Shown here piece by piece: positions 27,101-41,700 of a stretch of DNA of 64,000 nucleotides; the first letter of the stretch is position 1; every line of letters begins with the position of its first letter. Origin of the DNA: Cyprinodon diabolis (taxonomy: Eukaryota; Chordata; Actinopteri; Cyprinodontiformes; Cyprinodontidae); NCBI GenBank assembly GCA_030533445.1, contig CM060081.1:18172111-18236110 (forward strand), given 5' to 3'. A program made the position numbers and the translations under genes. A model generated the notes under the pieces. The model was given only the letters and a program-made list of their open reading frames with translations, was not told the origin of the DNA and searched no databases.

Positions 27101-30100
27101 AAGTTGAGGAGTGAAACGCACAGGGTACGGTGTTTGTGTTACCAGTAGCCTCTTGAGTACCTCGCAGCTTCTTCTGCCAATTCATCTCATTGAAGAGGTC
27201 CTCAGACCGTAGGAAAAAATCATTAATTTTGCTGCCTTGCTCATCCCGCTCTGTGGTATAGTAGACTCGAAGTTTGGACTCTTGAGTGAGGAATTCACAG
27301 ATGTTGGGAACAGGAAACACTATCTGCTCCATAGTACGATCCAGACGGACAATCTGAATAAAACCACAACAGCAGACATTATGACACTGACCAAAACAGC
27401 AGACACTCTTTTACTGGGTATCCTTTTTCTGCTTTTTATGGCAACATGTTCTTTTAACTTTACCAGCTGTTCTAAGCAGGAATTCTTTGCAAAGAAAACT
27501 CAACCAGCAACTTTCACACAAAACGCTTAACAATCTACATTCCTTCCACTTTAAAGTGCGCAGAAAGAAATGAGCAAACATGCCAAAGGTGTTTGGCATT
27601 CATCTGTGATGAAACTCAAAAAGCGTGCCAGCAACTGTTGAACATACGCCTCCGGTGAATTATTTCTTTTAAAGTATCTTCTCAGGCTCTTTTAGGAAGT
27701 CTCAAAAGAATGTCCGAAATCTGTTTCGGCCGAGACATTTAGGCAACAACTGACCTCAATCTGAGCCGTGTGTTTGGCATAAAACTCCAGTGCTTCGTCT
27801 CCCTCTCCATACGTCCCCCCTGGCTTCAACATGGCCTGCAGCTCCTTGTTGTGACGTGCCAACTGAAACACATAAGATGTATTATTAAAATTATGCTGTT
27901 GGTGAAATCCTTAAAACAGCCAAAGCTACAATAACAAAAGGTGTTGCACCATAAAGCCTCCTCCAGGAGTTAGGTTTCTAATTGCTAATTTCAACAAGGT
28001 TGTTTAATAGCAGCCTATGTAACAGTTTTATCAACAAGACTTAAATATGGACACCAGCTGGAGATGCTATCTAGCCATTCCTAGTCACAAATACAGGTGA
28101 ACATACAGCTCCATTCAATAGCACACCTTGAACTTCTTGAGATTTTATCAACCATTTCTTTATTTTTTTAGGGAATTTTATGACATACTTGATGTGCCAA
28201 AATGTAGATATTATGTCCCACGTTCCGTGGAGATGCAGAATGTTCCTCCTCTTCATCCTCACCCTCCTCAGGCTCCTCCACTTCTATCTCACCCTGCATG
28301 TAGGCTTTTTTGATAACTTCCACCTGTAAGGCCCAGTAAGTTCAGAGAAGTATAATCTTAACAGCATGAGGCGGTTTCACATGGCGGTCATACACACCAG
28401 CTCTTTGGGCCTCATGTTGTACAGTATTCTCTCTGCATTCTCACTGTCATGACGACTCTCCATGATGGCAAGAAGAAGCTTAGATGCGTTGTTCTGGGGA
28501 AAATTAGTCAACGGGGACTGAATTAAATCAATAAAATGATAAAGAAAAAAAACTGAAGAGGCGTTCTAATTGCAGTTATTAGGAATTTTTTCCCATGTGC
28601 TGGGGAGCAACTCAACCCCACCAGGTGACGGCTCGGTTTGAGTGCCCGGTCCGGTCCAGTCAGTGTTGGACTGTAGGTGACCAAAATCCTGGACGATTTT
28701 GAAATTCCCCTCAGACATTTTTTTAGGTATGAAAAGTGGGACATGTCCGGGAAAAAGAGGACATCTGGTCACGCTACGATATCAACAATTTGATGTTTCA
28801 GTGAGTGAGTGCTTGTTGCTATGATGCATCTTTGCTCTGCCGCTTGGCTCATTGTAAACCAACCAATCAGTGCACAGCTCATCTAAATATTCATTAGCAT
28901 ACCATAAAAAGGAAGAAAACTTGTCGTTTCATTCTAGGGCTTTTAACTAGGCTTGCATTAGGGCTCATAGAACAGCAAATATGCCATTTTCAGCCCAACC
29001 AATGTTACACACCCTATTCAGAGACCTTAAGGACCAGCACCAAATACCCTATAGAATCATTCTATGACCCCTTTAAGATGTGCAGTATGTCAACACGTTT
29101 CACATTGGTCTACATAAGAAGGCACGAAGCACAATGTCTAAAACATTTTACCCTGTAAGATATTTGATGTGTTTCTTATTAGTTGATCTTGTTTGGTAAA
29201 GGATGATTGATGCTAAACCAACAGTGCTTTAAACTCTAAAAATAACACTGTTTTGTTGTTGCTTTGCTGTCTTGTTTTGTTCTACCAGGTTGCATGATAA
29301 CAGTTTAATGTTTAATGTGAGGGTTTCCAAAAGCTCCAGTAACTATAGCCTAATGGAGAGATTCAAGGAAATTTACAAAAAGGAGGCGAGTTATCTTATA
29401 TCATGGCGTCAGTATAATGTAGCATAAGCTTCGTTTTTATTTTATAGCTGCAACTTTTTGTGCAAATTAACAAAATGTGCCTTTATTTATTAATTCTTTT
29501 GCTAGATAAGTATTTCATTTAACGTGCATGTAGACATAAGAACCATACGACAATCTATCAATGTTCTTATACTTTATCACCAAATTAACTAAAGAGCACT
29601 CACTTTGAGCTCCAGAACAAGGTCCATCCTCTTCTTACCAAGAGGGTTGATGTCATTGAGAATCAGAGCAATGATGATATCAATACCATTGCATTCATGA
29701 GTTGCAATGCAGTTCTAGAAAATACAGAAAAGAGGAAAAATATAATTTACATAGGTTTACATATTCTAAACCTTAGGCGTCTATAGATCCTGGTTTGAAC
29801 ATTTCATCTCGACAAACCACAACACACAACCAAACTAGCATTGTCTTTTGAACAGATGACACCAAAGAGAAGTCTGCAGATAATGCACCATGCACATAAC
29901 ACCCATTAACCTTCAATCACATGGCGGAAGGAGGATTTCGGCTTGGTCTGCAGTCATATTACCAGGAAAGCTGCAGTTATTGACTTGCCCAAAAAGTACT
30001 TTGAATCTTGAATTATAACAAAGCAACTTATGAAAACTTAAATGTGTATCTTTAGCATATAGTGCAGACCTCAACTCTAAGGAAATGCTGTGGCCGGACA

Positions 30101-33100
30101 TTTAAAAGAACGCTACATAACCAGATCGCCACAAACCTCAAACTAAAGCTGCATTCTACAGAAAGCGTTTCAAATGTCTTTTATGATTGCAAACAAAGTA
30201 CCAGGCAAATTTTTCACCCCACTCGACAACAAAGAATGAGGGAGGCTTTCTGGAGCCCCATGCACTGGAACCTCATTAGTTTGAGGTGCTGACTTTGTGA
30301 TACCTAAAGCTGCTGTTGCAGGGGCAGAGGACAGGATGTCTCATTTCGGGGAGGATTAGTTGTAATAACATCCGAATGTGGGACTATGACGATAAAGCCT
30401 GTATGAGTAAAGAAAGCCTAAACAAGCATTTACCACTAAAACCAATGGCACAACTTCAATAGCTACTGTTCCACTGCTTAGAGCAGCACTAAGATGGTTT
30501 TGAGACAAATTATTCCGAAGTAGAAAACCTCACATGAAGACGTAAAAACATAAATAAAATAAAAAATAGTTACATAAAAAAATTACCCCATAGGCCCAAT
30601 CATTTACAGTTTACCTGTAAAACAAAGCAGGTTTGGGGGGCCGTTACGCTAAATGCAGTGTAATGTTTTTCACTAATTAAGGAGTAAGATGGTAGAGAAG
30701 GAACAGAAATCAGCCATGTAGAGGTATTTCTAATCAGACACAGAGAAAATACTGAAATATGGGTCCTTCTGATTCTATTCAGAAAAAAAAATCCTGTGTG
30801 ATAGGTTAATTTCTAGTTTAGTCTGTTTTTTAAAGACATGCGCTTCTGGTTGATTTCCAGATAACCAATTTATTTTTAAGAGGATAAATACAAATGCTTG
30901 GTACACAGAGTTTTATTTGAAAGAAAAAAGAATTAGAAAAAAATAGCAAAGTTTTTTTCCCCCTACATTTAAAAATCATGTATCACTTCATGCTCCTCTA
31001 AAACTGAAATAAAATACACTGCGGTTTGTGGCTGAATTGTGGTAGAAGACATTGTATAATACGCTGCATACTGGCTTTAATCATTTTGCTCAAAAGGCCT
31101 CATTTGGGCTTATTTCTAAAAAGAAGTCTTAATAAGTCACAAGGATTATTTATTTAGAAAGATAAATGGACGAGGTGTTTAAGGATTAGTTTGTGTGAGC
31201 CTAGTGACTCACATGATTGGAAGCAGGTCAACGACTAACATGACCCCAATGACAATTAAACCCTGAACTTTCAAATCCGTATGGCTCAGAGCCCCAGAAG
31301 AAAAAATAAAATCATTCGTGCAAGCATTGCTACTTTCATTTAGTACTGAAACACTCTTGGTGAGAATGTTATATGGCCAAACACTTGTCTCAGTGTTTCC
31401 TTTATTAACCGATTTAAATTGAGACCTTTTATGTTTGGTAATCCCCTTTCTAGCAGTTTAAGGGAACTGAAATTAGTTCATACAGCCACCGGCTTTAATC
31501 AGTCACAAGGTTCACACTTGAGCAAATAATTTTGACAAAGCCACATCAATAGAGAAAATATTTTACACTTTATTTTAACGCCTCCCCCCAAATAAATAAA
31601 TGCTTGTCAAAAGAGAAATCAATCCAAACTGCAAAGACCTTAATGTTGAAGTCAAACCTTCAATCTGTTTGCACAAGTATGTTCAGAGGAATTTTATTAT
31701 CACCTGGTTCTCATGACAAGGACCCTGACAGTACTCCGTCAGACTCTCCACAGTCTGATTGATGAGTCCTACATTCTTCTCATTGATGTATAGTCCCAGA
31801 AGCCCTAGTCCTCCTGTGGTGCTGCCGCAGATGCAGTCCAGGAACTGCAGAGTCTCACACACCAGATTATAGTTGTTCTTGTTGTTCTGATTACGTAAGA
31901 AATTCTGAAGAATGACAAGATGAAAACAACAACATCAGAAAGAGCAGTTTAAATTCTTTTATACAGTGCTGTAGTTACCTTAAATGGGGTCAATGCCTTT
32001 AAGATGGTAATGATACAGAGAATTAGAAAAGCCCTCATATCTTTTTTTCACAACAGAAAACTTAAATTTAGTTAGATTTTCCTTTCAGTTCTAACACAAA
32101 GAAGTGCATAACAATAATGAAGCAGATGTTTCTTTAATTGCTTATAAAGTTTTCATTATACTTGACTCTGACATTTTGACACATGAATATGTCTCAATCT
32201 AGAGCTCCACTATTTATTGAATGATACTTAAATCTACAATCTCAGTGTGTGCAATATTCAATTAAAATAGAAAGATTATAATGGTGATATAATCAATTTT
32301 TTGCATGTTGATAAATTATTTGATCAACTGGATGAAATCTAACAGCTCTTAACGACCTTGGTATCATCACTGGAGTTTTAAGAAGCAGTGTTACATACTT
32401 ATGACTTTATTTTATATCTTGAAGCCCTCATTAGATCTGGACTGTTCTGTTGCATCTCTGGCTACTGTAGGGGTCATCCCAGTCCAATTCTCAATCTTTT
32501 ATAACCTCTGACATTTTAGTTTTTCTACAGGTTTGCCTAGTTATTAAATTTATCAATCTTCCAATTAACTCTGTCAAGCTTCCCCATCTCTGCTGAAAAA
32601 AGCATTCCCACATCATGACACTGCCATTACCATGTTTAGCAAGTGTACTCTAAACCCTGATGCCTATGTTTAGAAAGCTATAGCTATAGAGAGATCAAAT
32701 TACACACACTTTGACACCATCTATTGATAAGGTTACTTTTTGAATAGACCCAGTTGAAATGGATTGTATAGATGAACAAGATTGCATGTCACACCTCCTT
32801 ACAAACCTTAATAGGATTTGGTGGGTAAAACAAGGTCATCCAGACAGACATTTTTACTAATTTCCATCCCGGTTTAGAGAGTAAACAGAATCTATTCAAG
32901 AAGGAAGTGTTCTGTCTGGGCTGCTGGAGCTTTCAAATACACACCATCATAGTGAAACCAGACCAAGACATTAAAGATATGGAAACAGCAAGTTCAGGAA
33001 GTTCTGCAACTAGTGCCTATTTTCAACATGGTTTCATTTCTGTATAACCGAATGCAAAGATTGAAATTCAGAATGGGTAGGAAGCCTGATGACTGGTGAG

Positions 33101-35739
33101 AGGCAGGGCGATTTACGTAAAACGATGTCCCGATAGTCAGAACAAATATGAAGGCTAACCTGCAGATCTCTGTTGTGGTTCTCACAGAGCAGCTGCATAA
33201 GGCGCAGGATGGGCTGCATGATGGTAATGATGACACTCATCTCGCCTTCGTCTTGGCCCTTATCTGCAGTCTGAACAGAGGTACCGTCAGCAGCCGCCTG
33301 GTGCTCCTCAGCCTCCGCCTCACGACGGTAGGTTGTGAAGGCCTTCTTGGTGACAGCAGAGGCCTCCACCAACTGCTCCTTCACTTCCTCAGTCACCATT
33401 GCAACCACTGGCACATCTTTCACTAACCAAAATCATAGAAAAGTGAGTCAAATAGAGAAAGATCACTGAAATTAGATAGTTAATTAAAATAATGGTACAG
33501 TATTTATTAAAAACTTCTGTAGTGCCACAAGCCATCTTCTGTTCTATATCTCCCTTACGCTGCTGGACATTTTTTTGTCTAGCAGAATAACAACATTTAA
33601 CATACCTAACAGATCAGAGTATTTAAAGACCAGGAAGTCAGATCAAATAATTGTCACATACAGAACTGGAAACAGAGGTGTGTGTTTTCACATTCACAAT
33701 TGGTTTTAGTTTAAAAGCCACTGTGTCTTTTTAAAGCCATTTCACCTCATGTTTTGTTGGTGCCTCCAACTACTGATCCTCCCTCACCTTTCTTCCGCAT
33801 CGGCATGTCTTTGTCTGGCGGTTCCTCCTCCTTCTTTTTGCTGCCCAGGTCGCTGGTGTTGACTGTAACAGTGGCTTTAATCTCCTGCTGGGCCAGCTTC
33901 ATGCGCTCATAAAACACCTTGAAGAATTTTTCTGACTTGTTGTCTCCAGTTAAACGGTTATAAAATGACCTCTGGAAAAACGAAAACACAAGATAACTTT
34001 AAAAGTTATGCCGGTTCTGTTATTTTCCTAAATACAGGCAAAAAGACAGTTTAACATTAGAGGACTTCTCATTATTTGCAGAAAAAAATATAAGGGGTGT
34101 AATGGCAAAATGATGGCCTATTACAGAACCCTGATGATCGCTTAGTAGGGAGCATGGCATGGGTGTCGCGACATGATACGTGTCACGATACAATATTGCG
34201 TTATTGCAATATCACTATATATAGTATCCATGTTGTTTGGAGTTTGAGTTAGTCCACTGTGACTGCCTCAACTACAGATATGGAGCTGCGCTGCGCAACA
34301 AAAGGGCTCCACAGCGCTATATGCCCAGTTGGCAGTGCAGAGGTAGACCATTTTCTCTCATTGCTTTAGGTAAAAAAAAGTTTAGGAACGGAAAGATCGA
34401 TATTATATCGGGCAGCCGAAAATGACGATATATCGCCAAAACGATTTTTTTCCCACACCCCCAATTCTTAGCAAATTTGTTGCTATATTTTTAGACCTTG
34501 TTAGTGACAATTTTTTTAAAATAGCTACCTTCCCTGTGTTGTTGGAAAATTTGGCTACAACTTGAGATCACTCGCAGTTTCTCGTGTTCAGCAAAAAGTG
34601 AGTAAGCCAGCAGTGGCTGTAGTCAAAAGAACGACTCTCCTCTGTTTCCCCATTGAAAATCAATCTTATATGTGCAAAGCTTCCACTGACCTTCCCTACA
34701 GCATAAAAAAAAATATAATATTCAACATAAAGTTCTTATTTCTTGGAAACTCTCGCACTAATCTAGCACCCTCCCTGTATTAAATCCATAAACAGCATAA
34801 TTCAATCTTTGTCATGTATGTCCCCAAGTTAAACTCAACATAAAATTTATATAGTTTTGCTTCAGCCAAAATATTATTAAGCACTTGAAATTATTTTATA
34901 AAGGATATCTTTAGTTTTAAACATATTTATTGTATTTGTAATCACTTAGTGTCTGTCCAATGATAGTCTCTCTCTCCTATGGCTGGATTAAAGCATCACC
35001 AAGTTGGCAATCTAGATTAGGACATCACATGATTTTTAGGACAGCCATTGCTGACTTTCTTTGCTGGCAAAAGTGCCGTCTTTATAGAAGTAATACATCT
35101 AAAAAAAAAATTAAAAAAAATAAGATATTACACAGCACCTTGGATATGAAGGCATCTGCTTTCAAATTAACAGTTGCCCAAACCACATGTTTGGCTAGGA
35201 GACAACACTCTGCTGTATAAAGATATGATGTTATACCACTTATAATTATTAATATGTCAAACCCTCAGTAAGAAATTATTTAAAAGCACCATTTAATACT
35301 ACTACTGGCTAACTGTTAGCAGCTAACGATATTAATTTTAGCATTAGAACTTTTGCTTATGCATAATTGGCTACACTGAAGGGGTTGTTTTACCACTTTT
35401 TGATTTTAACAGAAATCTGGAAATTGATTATCCACAGAAAATCTTTAAGTCTTTTCAACTAAACTATTATTAACTATTCCATAGTAAATATTGACCCCCA
35501 GAAACACTGATTTGTTTAAAATCTATTCATGATCGCAAAAAAGCAGAATTTACAGTATGTTTTAAGAATAAGGGATACCTTAGAATTAGGCTAAGCAGGA
35601 ATATATGTATGGACGAGTCTGAACCAAGTTATTTCATACTTAAGGTTCCTTTAAATATAGCCTGTAATCATTGAGAACTTTATTTACTAGAGATGATAAC
35701 ATGTTGGTTTTTCAATGAAGAGGAGGAGCAGAGGCTCCT

Positions 35740-35770
<31 letters not shown>

Positions 35771-38700
35771 TAGTATGCAAATCCATGATTGTGGGTTGTG
35801 GATTACTGGATTCAATTATGTAACAGCTTTATAGTTAGACCTCAGGAACTTTTCTGATGATTGACAAAGAACCTTATGAACCCACAATTGGTTTTAATTA
35901 AAAACTTAAGGTTTTCACAGGAAATCTTTTACCAACAATCTGTTTTTTTTAATATTTTTTCATTTCTGTATAACAACCTTTTTAGCAATTATCCTTAATA
36001 TGTTGTAAGGCTTATACTTTAATTGCAGTGAAGAGAGACTGGGCAATAATTCCTGAGATAACAGATGTTGGACTGCCTCGCTAGCCCAAAGAATACCGGT
36101 ACAGATAATAAAACCGGCCCAGCAGAGGCTACACTTGCTGAAGAAACTGAAACAACCCTCACTTTTTACCAGCATATCACAACATCCCACATAAGTGTGG
36201 TTTAGAGTTTGCAGATGCATTTACTATTTCAGTGTGGTCATCCAACAGCACAATGCCAAATAATAAGGTCCTGCAGAAGATAGTGACGGGAACTGAAAGG
36301 GTCATGGGAGGGTTTTATGTGCTTTCAGAGATCTGTTTCAGAACCACTGAAGGACTAGGGCCCAGAAAGTCATTAGACACTTCTCATACTGCCTTCATAC
36401 ACGTTTACAAAAGTAGAGCTGCTATACTGCAACAGAACTTCCTGCCACAAGATGAATTGCCGTTAGAATCTTTAGAACAAATGACTGCAATATTGCAACA
36501 CTGGTTATCAAGTTGGTGTTTTTATCCTTTTGTTATCCAATTGATAACCTACCAGAAAACTGTGCTTTGTGTAAATAGCTACTTTCAAATGATTTGGCAA
36601 TATGCTCTTAATTGGTCTATAATCCTTATCCTAGTTTACTATAATAAACAAACTAACAGAACTGAGTAATTAAACATTCTTATCTATTATTACAATAATT
36701 ATTACCGTCATCACCATTACTATAGTCATCGACATGACAAATTCTTAACTAACAAAGTCACAATGTCTTTTATTTATTCATTAAAACAATATTTGGTTTT
36801 ATGACGTAAACTCATTTTAGTCTTATTGACTAAGAATTATAACACCAGTTCAGATGAGGCTGGTTTGTTTAAAAAATGTCAAATATGGACAATAACTTAA
36901 AAATAACTTTTATAAATCTACTTATAAGCCTAACATTCTGCATAAAAAGTGTCTTTAATGTCCTAATTTTAATCATTTGTTAAAATTGCTAAAACACCAA
37001 AAATAATAGGATTGAAACATGGGTCTGTGTAAATAATGTGGTTCATTTTACATATTTAATAACTAAATAAATTAACTTTTCAGTACTATTCTAACTTGAG
37101 TATAACTGTGATTGATTTTTTTCAAAATATCCCCTGTTGTGCTGTTATGGTTTCGGTCGCAAGGCAGTAATTCATTTGTTTGGTTGACACAGTTACATAA
37201 GAGTCATTTCACAGGAAAACAAGCTCCTCTGTGTTCAACTGACATTTCCCTGCTCCTGTGACCCTTGACCAGTGACATATTTGTGGCATGCTGGTGACAA
37301 TGCTGGATGTCAATGTCTACAAACACTCCATCGACAGCAAAACCCAAGACAAGAGGTTGGATTAGTTTGCAGCAGATTACAAAAGCATGCAAACAAAAAA
37401 GGCTTCAGCCGTAAAACCAGTCCCTCAACTCATCTGCATATTGCTCATGCACATACTTCAAAGTGTGCATGCGTTTAACAGGAAAGTAAAAGCTTCAAAC
37501 ACAAGCTGAATTTGTGTGACAACAAGAGACCCTAATGAAGTTTTTGCAGATGTAATCGTTTTGTTAAGTGGGAAGGTTTACCAAGGAAATGGCAGGGAAG
37601 TAAATGTTCTACACATGATTTAAGAACAAGAGGGAAACCTTCTGCGACAGCCTTGTAAGCAGGAGCTGGTTTTTTGTTTTCTGCAATCTCCTCATCTTCT
37701 CTAGCCCATTTTCCTTGTAACAATGCCCACCCCTCCTTACATAAGAAGTGTAATCAGCTGAGTGGTTACAATGAGGGCACACAGCACCTCAGCGCTAAAC
37801 ACTTACATCAGCCCACAGAGGACAAGCTGCAGAGTGCCAGGCATGGGGAGAGAGGAAAACCCTGTCCTACTTTCATTGCCAGAATGGCACGAAGGGAACG
37901 TGTGGTGTGAGAGGAAAAGAGTCCGAAAGTAGGAAGGGAGGTGGGGTTGGTTGATGTAAGCAGGACTTATCACGTACAGAGATTCTGGGGCAGTTTAGAA
38001 AGCAAGTTACATAAGACTCTATCCAGGCTCAGCCTAACTCAATTGGTTTTCTAACAGTGGAAAAAAAATACAAGTAATGAAACAGAATCGCTGTGCATCA
38101 CACCTAGGTATCATACTTGTGCAGAAATAATTTGGTAACAGCAAAAAGGACAAGCAATTGAGTGTGGACATGCAGAATTACCTGGCAAGGGGCCGGAAAG
38201 GGGGGAGAAAAAAAAAAAATCACATTACTTCATCAATTAACTTTTTTTTTCTCCTCTCTTTATGCAACAATTTCCTCCTGCTTGTTTTTCAAGCAACTAA
38301 CAAGACGGGGTCATTTACTGATAGCGATCTGATAAACAAACAGCCTTTTTCAAGGAGAAACATTCCTCCAAACAAAACAACAGCTCCGGGATTCTATGTA
38401 TTAAAAACAGAACTCATGACTTGTTCCATAAAACTCAATTTCTTCACATTCATTTTGTTAGCACTTGGCTGTCGTACATGCCCTGGGCAAAAGGAATAGC
38501 ATGAAAATGTTGCATTGGGGTTCTCAGCTATGTCTTGGCTTATTCGTTTCTACTTCAACTATGGAATTACAAGTTGTCTGGTGTTTGTATGATTTTAAGT
38601 AAAAAAAATACTAATAATTGGTTTGTGTATCTCTTAAAAGGTTCAGTGAGTCAATTCAAGTCCCGTTTTTACATCTAATGGATAGTTGCATAGCGTTTAC

Positions 38701-41700
38701 CGGAAGATGGATGGAGCTAAATACAATGCAAAGCCCACACTTAATAAGAAATTCTACAAGTTTAAGGTATTTTAATTTCTCAAACAGCTCCAAGGCAATC
38801 AATTGAAATTTAAGTACTTTTTTCTTAAAATAAGTTAATGTTTTTTTCTTTTCTTTTTTTTTTTATTGAGGAGGTAAGTGAGACACTTTGCCAATGGAAA
38901 AAGACAATTTACATTTAAAATAAGAACGAACAATAGCATTGTCTTATTTCAGGTGCTTAAAATAAGATAATTAAGGTAATACAATAATTAAGAGTAAAAA
39001 TACTCATTCCATTGGCTAATCATCTAATTTACCTACTCAGATTTAAAGTAAATACACTTGATTTAAGAAATTTTAACTGATTTTTAGATCTTTTTTGCAG
39101 TTTACAACTCCCCAAAATACTGGCAGTTACTTTTTAACATGACAACAAATACACCATGAGTCAGAACATTTAAAGAAAAAGGTCCAGCTTAAAAGGTGAT
39201 TAACCTCTCAAGATAATGTGTTCAGCACATGCTTCTCCTTAGTGCTTGTTGAGTCATTCTTAAAATAAGCTGTCAGTCAGCCAATTAGCCTGAGCTCTGT
39301 CCACAGGGGAGATTGACCCTTTTTGTGCATCACTACAGAGCCAATAAGGTCGCTGGGAGCCGTCCTGCTGTTGCCAGTCATGTAGGTTTAGACTCACATG
39401 CCGCTCCCTCCCATAATCTACAGGATCAACATGGAGGCACAGCGGGGCCTTTTCTCTGATGATTTACCGCATCTACTTTTTACTTCACTTCCTGTCAGAT
39501 GCCATTCTGGCTCCTGGCATCAACATGAGACGGTTATGTAAGGCCTGTTTATACCACCAGCTCTCTGGTTTTACTCGCCTCCCGCCTCTGCAGCCTGACA
39601 CCTCAGGTTGTGACAAAGCCATCTCTGTTCTTATTGGGTAGCAGCTCTTTGATAGTTTCCCACTGCCCAGCTGGCATCCACTGATATCTACTCTTTAAGG
39701 ATGTCACAAGACAGCCATTTACCATGGGTCATTTAAAGTGACGCATTTTCTCAGAAATCTGTGCAGGCAAACGGCCAAGCAAAGTCTGGCTTTGTTCCAA
39801 TGACAACCGAAATGAACAATCTGACATAAACAGCTCAAAATTAAGCTTCCATAAAGTAAATCATTTGAAAAATGACACCTTTTGCTATGTTGTGGTTAAA
39901 GGACAGCTGGAATGTTGATGGTACTATTGCCTGGAAACTCTACACAAAATCTTTTTAAAGCTTTCCAAGAGGCAGCCGTGCAGCAAACTTGAACCAAACA
40001 GAGAAGAGGACGGGAAACATGCTGAGAAGGAGCTGAGGGGGGCTGCATGCGACAACAAGCCTCTCGAGTAACTTCGGTGGCACTGTTTGCACCCTATGAC
40101 TACAAGGGATCACATGCAACCAGAAAACGTGTTGAACAGATGTTCTCTGTGCAATGAGCGAGAAAAGGCGAACACCAACAGTCTCACAGATTTTTGTTGT
40201 GCCAAAAGCTTTTTTTAATTCAAAGTCTATCGTTATTTGCAACGTTTTCGGTTTTCACAAACTTTTACCTCATCTTTTTTAATTGACCCCACCTTTTTAA
40301 TTTGATTGAAGTGTTTGGCAGCTTTGCGTCCACAGCTCAGATTTCCTGTTTCACTTGTTATAGAGATATAAAAAAAGATTCGATCTAAAGACATTTTCCA
40401 TGTTTTGGTGATGACCAAAATCAGCAGCTTTGTCCTTGTACTGCCCCAATCAGCCTTTAGAATTCCAGGTTTTCTCTTCTCCGTTTTTGTTAGGATAAAC
40501 ACAGAAGTTAACCCTGGATTGCATAACCATTGTTTTTGATTACAAACACCGTCTAAAATTTTTGCCATGACTCTATGTAACATGCATGATGTGAGAGGAA
40601 TGCCATTTATCTTATCCTCTCTTCAAAACGGAAAAGAAGAGAACTTCACGTGGGGTGTCAGGAAATGACTACAAGGAAACTACTATTTGCTACAACATAT
40701 CGAGTAATACTTTTCCTGAAAAAGTCTCTCATTTTGTCTACATCATTTCCACATTTAAACTTATGGCCTGCTTTATGTGTCTGTGTTTTAGTTAAATAAA
40801 ACACAAGTCCTACAAATGGGAATTTTGTTGAAAAGAGCATAAAAGGACAAAGAAAAGTAAGAAACCAAAAACTTTTTGCAAATATTATATGTTGACATTA
40901 AAGAAATATAAATTGTAATCGAAAAAAAAGGTACAGTGATAAGCTAAGTGAAGTTTTAAAAAAAATAGGAGGAATCTGATGAATAACAAATGTTTCAAGC
41001 GCCACTTTGCTTGCTTAAAGTTTTTAACATTGAACTGAAATCTGGGCCGATACTTCTTAGTATCACCTTAGTAAAATGATATTCTCATTTTGACTTTTAG
41101 ATACAGGTTACATGCTGCTGTTTAATTTATGCAATAAAAGTTGATCAAACAAACCACGGTATGAGGAGGTGAATTAACAACAGTCCAACTTTCATGGTGA
41201 TTTTCTGCAACTTTCATAAATAGCTTTGAAGCACTGGCCTGAGGTGACTCCTTCCTGTCACTGCGGTGACATGTTTTGCTGAAATCGATCCACTACCGTT
41301 ACTGAAGTTACAACATAGCCGAATTGGCAAGCAGTGTGAAGTGTGAGGACAATAACAAGCAGCACTGGTTTATAACTAAATTTGCTGCTGAATCTCACCA
41401 GTTCTGAGATTCTAGCACATTTGGTCACAGGATGTGGCAACTGGAGCGGTCGACGGGGTGGGGGGGGTCTTTCATTTCAATGAAAATGTTTCCTGCCTCC
41501 GTAAATTTCTCACCCTGTGAACACTGCTTTTGTTAACACTGGAGGCTTCAAGTGGGCATGAGTAGAGCAACCAGCTGCAGGCCTCACCAGACACCTGTGA
41601 AATACATACTTTGCTGCTTCTCTGTCATATGTGCGCATGATATGCTCGAAATCCAGTTAGTCGAGTCCCAGTGTGTTCTGAGTTTTCTAACAGGACTTTA

